Assembly: GCA_024397955.1 (NCBI GenBank)
Contig: CP073744.1
Location: forward strand, 1,860,001-1,924,000
Reading direction: 5' to 3'
DNA: 64,000 nucleotides
Origin: a bacterium SCSIO 12696
GTDB lineage: Bacteria > Pseudomonadota > Gammaproteobacteria > Pseudomonadales > Porticoccaceae
Position numbers and translations under genes: made by a program. Position 1 is the stretch's first letter. The number at the start of each line of letters is the position of its first letter. Shown in pieces: positions 60,700 through 64,000 of this stretch. Under the pieces are notes generated by a model. The model made no database searches. It was not told the origin of the DNA and saw only the letters and a list, made by a program, of their open reading frames with translations.

Positions 60700-63600
60700 A
60701 TGTTAGTCCGTTCACTGTCGTTCCGTTTACTGGTAAGTACTGTCGCCACACTGGCCATTGGCCTTGGGGTTGCAGTCACCGCAGCCGCCAAAGAGGGCGA
60801 TGCCCCATCCGCTTTCGCGGGCCTTAAACTGCGCAATATCGGCTCTGCCCACACCGGCGGGCGCATTTCCGACCTGGCCGTCGTGCCCGGCCAAACCCAC
60901 AAATACTATGTGGGCGTGGCTTCTGGTGGTGTTTGGAAAACTGAAAACGCCGGCACCACCTGGACCCCTATTTTCGACAACTACGGCTCCTACGCTGTGG
61001 GCGTAGTGGAACTTGACCCAAAAAATCCAGACGTGATCTGGGTCGGCACGGGCGAAAACAACTCGCAGCGTTCGGTGGCCGATGGCGATGGCGTGTACAA
61101 ATCCGTGGATGGCGGCAAAACCTTCACCCACATGGGCCTGAAAAAATCCGGCCACATCAGCCAGATCGTGATTGACCCTCGCAACAGCAACCGCGTGTTT
61201 GTGGCCTCCCAGGGGCCTCTTTGGTCTGACGGCGGTGATCGCGGCCTGTACCTCACCGAAGACGGCGGCCAAAACTGGCAGCGAGTATTGGAGATCGACA
61301 AGTACACCGGCGTTAACGAAGTGGTGATGAACCCCAGCAACCCGGATGAAATGATCGCCTCTTCCTACCAGCGCCGCCGCCATGTGTGGACGCTGATCAA
61401 CGGCGGTCCTGGCTCTGCCATTCACAAAACCACTGACGGCGGCAAAACCTGGCGCAAACTCAGCAACGGCCTGCCGGGCAGTGAACTGGGCCGCATTGGC
61501 TTGGCTGGCGCTCCCAGCGAAGCGGGCACCGTATACGCCATTGTGGAAGCCAACGACGCCGACAAAGGCGTGTACCGCACAACCAACTTTGGCGAAAGCT
61601 GGGAAAAGCGCTCCAGCACCATGACCACCAGCCCCCAGTACTACAACGAGCTGGTGGTGGACCCGCACAACCCCAACAAACTGTTTATGTTGGACACCTT
61701 TTCCAAGGTGTCTTTGGATGGCGGCAAAACCTTCGCCAACCTGGCGTTTACCGCCCGCCACGTGGACGACCACGCCCTGTGGGTAAACCCAGAGCACAGC
61801 AACCATATTCGCATTGGCGGTGATGGCGGCGTGTACGAAAGTTTTGACAACGGCCAGCACTGGAACCACCTGCGCAACCTGCCCCTGACCCAGTTCTACC
61901 GCATTGCCGCCGACAACGACCTGCCGTTTTATAACGTGTATGGCGGCACCCAGGACAACAACACCCTGGGCACTGCGGTTCGCAACACCTCGGTGGAAGG
62001 CATCACCAACGCCGACTGGTGGATTACCCTGGGAGGCGACGGCTTTGACCCCGCCGTAGATCCCACCAACCCCGACATTGTCTATTCCCAATACCAATAC
62101 GGCGGCCTGGCACGCATCGACCGCCAGACCCGCGAAAAGGTGTACATCACCCCACAACCGGCAGCCGATGAAAACGCCTACCGTTGGAACTGGAATTCGC
62201 CACTGCTGATTAGCCCCCACAACCACGAGCGCTTGTACTACGGTGCCGAAAAGCTGTTCCGTTCAGACGACCGCGGTGAAAGCTGGGTAGCGGTTTCCGA
62301 CGATCTGTCTCGCGGCCTCGATCGCAACGCACTGGAAGTGATGGGCCGGGTGTGGAGTATCGATGCCATCGCCAAAAACGACTCTACCTCCACCTACGGC
62401 TCGTTGATTGCTCTGGACGAAAGCACTCTGCAAGAAAACCTGATTGCTGTAGGCACCGACGATGGTCTGATCCACGTCACCGACAACGGCGGCGACAACT
62501 GGGTGCGCTACAGCAAATTCAAGGGCGTACCGGAAATGAGCCTGGTGGAGGATTTGCAGTTCTCCCGCCACAACAAAGACGTGCTGTACGCAGTGTTCGA
62601 TAACCACAAACGGGGCGACGCCAAACCCTACGTGCTGAAATCCAGCAACCGCGGCAAGAGCTGGCAGTCCATTGCCGCCAACCTGCCAGAACGCGGCACT
62701 GTGCATACCATTGTGGAAGACCACGTTGACCCGAATCTGCTGTTTGTGGGCACCGAATACGGTCTGTTCTTCAGCCAAAACGGCGGCGGCAGCTGGACAC
62801 AGCTGAAAGGCAACTTCCCCACCATTGCGGTGCGCGACCTGGAAATTCAGCGCCGGGAAAGCGACTTGTTAGTCGGCACCTTTGGCCGGGGCATTTACGT
62901 ACTGGATGACTACAGCCCACTGCGCACCCAAGCCTCTGCGCTGGCCAATAACGAAGCCACCTTGTTCTCCGTAAAAGACACGCCCATCTACATCGAAACA
63001 CGCCGTTGGGGCGGCTTTCACAGCAACAAAGGCATGATGGGCGACAACTTCTTTGTGGCCCCCAACCCAGATTACGGCGTGATCTTTAGCTACTACCTGC
63101 GCGACGGCCTGAAAACTGCCAAAGCCAAACGCCAGACCAGCGAACAGAAACTGCAAAAAGACGGCAAAGACAACCCCTACCCAAGCTGGGAAGACCTGCA
63201 AGCAGAAGCGGACGAAGAAGCCCCAAGTGTGTGGCTGCAAGTGAGCGACGCCAACGGCGATGTCATCCGCCGGGTACCTGCTAACACCAGTAAAGGCCTG
63301 CATCGAGTGGCCTGGGACTTCCGCCTGGAATCCCGCGACCCTGTTGAGTTGCAAAAGAGTGAAGGCAGCCTGTGGTTCAACCCGCCGGAGGGGCCGCTGG
63401 CCATTACCGGCGATTATCGAGTGCAACTGATGAAACGCCAGAACGGCGTGCTGAGCACCTTATCCGAACCGCAAACATTTAAACTCACTGAGCTAAACGT
63501 GGGCGCACTCACCACCCAAGACCGCCCAGCGTTGCTGGCCTTTCAACAACAAACGGCGGAGCTCAACAGCAAAGTGGTAGCAGCGGGCAAATACCTGGGA

Positions 63601-63981
63601 GAGATCAGCAACCGGCTCAAGCATGTGCTGAAAACCATTGACGCCACACCAGCACTTGGCGAAGACCACGCCCAACGGGCCCGCGCCCTTCAGGGAGAGC
63701 TGCGCAAAGCCACCTTGCTGCTGAACGGCGACAGGGTTAAAGCCGGTGCCAACGAAAAAGCCCCTATGGGCCTGGCACAGCGAGTGGTTTCCATCATTGG
63801 CAGCCATTGGGACGCACAGGCAGCACCCATGGGCACCCACCGCAGCACCTATCAGATTGCCGAAAAGCAGTACCAACAACTGGCCACTATGCTGAAAGCC
63901 AGCGAAGAAAAACTGCAAACCCTGGAAAGTGATTTGGACAAAGCAAACGCTCCCTGGACGCCAGGTCGCGCACTGCAGTAA
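60700..63981 (+). CDS. Exported VPS10/sortilin-like Asp-box propeller protein
   Basis: A 1093-residue exported protein annotated in relatives as VPS10-domain or BNR glycosyl-hydrolase-like. Signal peptide about 1-30. Two large beta-propellers are built of Asp-box repeats (SxDxGxTW type); I count about eleven, for example TENAGTTW, SVDGGKTF, TEDGGQNW, TTDGGKTW, SLDGGKTF, SFDNGQHW, SDDRGESW, TDNGGDNW, SSNRGKSW and SQNGGGSW. A C-terminal Fn3-like and helical region spans about 800-1093. No catalytic residues can be assigned; the family may bind proteins or peptides. ATG at 60700 has GGGAGGG upstream; the reading from 60607 overlaps the PepSY gene and is rejected. Confidence 0.88.
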   Translation: MLVRSLSFRLLVSTVATLAIGLGVAVTAAAKEGDAPSAFAGLKLRNIGSAHTGGRISDLAVVPGQTHKYYVGVASGGVWKTENAGTTWTPIFDNYGSYAVGVVELDPKNPDVIWVGTGENNSQRSVADGDGVYKSVDGGKTFTHMGLKKSGHISQIVIDPRNSNRVFVASQGPLWSDGGDRGLYLTEDGGQNWQRVLEIDKYTGVNEVVMNPSNPDEMIASSYQRRRHVWTLINGGPGSAIHKTTDGGKTWRKLSNGLPGSELGRIGLAGAPSEAGTVYAIVEANDADKGVYRTTNFGESWEKRSSTMTTSPQYYNELVVDPHNPNKLFMLDTFSKVSLDGGKTFANLAFTARHVDDHALWVNPEHSNHIRIGGDGGVYESFDNGQHWNHLRNLPLTQFYRIAADNDLPFYNVYGGTQDNNTLGTAVRNTSVEGITNADWWITLGGDGFDPAVDPTNPDIVYSQYQYGGLARIDRQTREKVYITPQPAADENAYRWNWNSPLLISPHNHERLYYGAEKLFRSDDRGESWVAVSDDLSRGLDRNALEVMGRVWSIDAIAKNDSTSTYGSLIALDESTLQENLIAVGTDDGLIHVTDNGGDNWVRYSKFKGVPEMSLVEDLQFSRHNKDVLYAVFDNHKRGDAKPYVLKSSNRGKSWQSIAANLPERGTVHTIVEDHVDPNLLFVGTEYGLFFSQNGGGSWTQLKGNFPTIAVRDLEIQRRESDLLVGTFGRGIYVLDDYSPLRTQASALANNEATLFSVKDTPIYIETRRWGGFHSNKGMMGDNFFVAPNPDYGVIFSYYLRDGLKTAKAKRQTSEQKLQKDGKDNPYPSWEDLQAEADEEAPSVWLQVSDANGDVIRRVPANTSKGLHRVAWDFRLESRDPVELQKSEGSLWFNPPEGPLAITGDYRVQLMKRQNGVLSTLSEPQTFKLTELNVGALTTQDRPALLAFQQQTAELNSKVVAAGKYLGEISNRLKHVLKTIDATPALGEDHAQRARALQGELRKATLLLNGDRVKAGANEKAPMGLAQRVVSIIGSHWDAQAAPMGTHRSTYQIAEKQYQQLATMLKASEEKLQTLESDLDKANAPWTPGRALQ

Positions 63982-63984
63982 CCC

Positions 63985-64000
63985 ATGAACAAGAAGGGCC
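63985..64000 (+). CDS. Possible start of the next gene, cut by window end
   Basis: Three bases after the VPS10-like stop an ATG opens a frame (ATGAACAAGAAGGGCC) that runs off the window. It may be a co-transcribed gene, but only five codons are visible and no ribosome-binding site is evident. Confidence 0.2.

Noticed and set aside
60727..62226. 499-codon open frame antisense to the VPS10-like gene
   Set aside because: It arises from the codon bias of the sense gene; its composition is Val/Ala/Gly/His-rich and repetitive with no recognisable family.

Overview
The window is a 64 kb chromosomal segment of a Gram-negative gammaproteobacterium. The evidence is three TonB-dependent outer-membrane receptors, several lipoproteins, PBP1b, cytochrome c4, and gene pairs shared with Pseudomonas and its relatives (oxyR-recG; engB divergent from cytochrome c4-dsbA; mrcB with a TPR lipoprotein). 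Moderate GC, dispersed palindromic repeats and the marine-type gene mix suggest the Cellvibrionales/Spongiibacteraceae area, but this is inference; there is no rRNA or tRNA to place it. Coding density is high, no gap without a gene exceeds about 300 bp, and I see no phage, CRISPR array or intact insertion sequence.

Layout. 1-6300: end of ridA, a small minus-strand cluster (SDR, membrane protein, acetyltransferase, lipoprotein), oxyR-recG and pdxH. 6425-12214: a three-gene signalling operon of TonB-dependent receptor, orphan periplasmic binding protein and BarA-like hybrid kinase. 12313-17803: serC-serA, a dsbA gene, a 204-bp MITE, then cytochrome c4 with a second dsbA, and engB. 18069-31182: mostly housekeeping (orphan TRAP binding protein, DUF302, uvrD, NTF2-like, hexR, tricorn-like protease, hemL, hemB, rsuA, rsmC), with palindromic repeats in many gaps. 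31215-32462: two AT-rich lipoprotein genes of unknown function. 32585-43212: a long minus-strand run of mrcB, an lpoP-like gene, three DUF1631 paralogues and two PilZ genes. 43273-44778: adenosine-kinase-like and DUF2059 genes. 44832-49290: an iron-controlled divergon around a perfect Fur box (receptor on one side; barrel protein, FMN-binding protein and cytochrome-like membrane protein on the other). 49382-52899: an AGCS symporter facing an SDR-HAD-YIP1 operon. 53001-59015: a phosphatase/receptor regulon. 59103-end: HDOD protein, PepSY protein and a VPS10/Asp-box exported protein.

The most novel-looking unit is 53001-59015. A Tat-exported PhoD phosphatase, a TonB-dependent receptor and a cytoplasmic HAD-IB phosphatase each carry a TTGGTsTAsACCAA-type palindrome just upstream of the start codon. 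Two copies are identical over 18 bp and in the same orientation relative to their genes. A GntR/UTRA regulator lies among them. This looks like a self-contained pathway for capturing an organophosphorus compound. Other points worth attention are an OxyR with Cys199 but methionine at 208, the DUF1631/PilZ run behind PBP1b, and a MITE whose edge supplies the stop codon of a dsbA paralogue.
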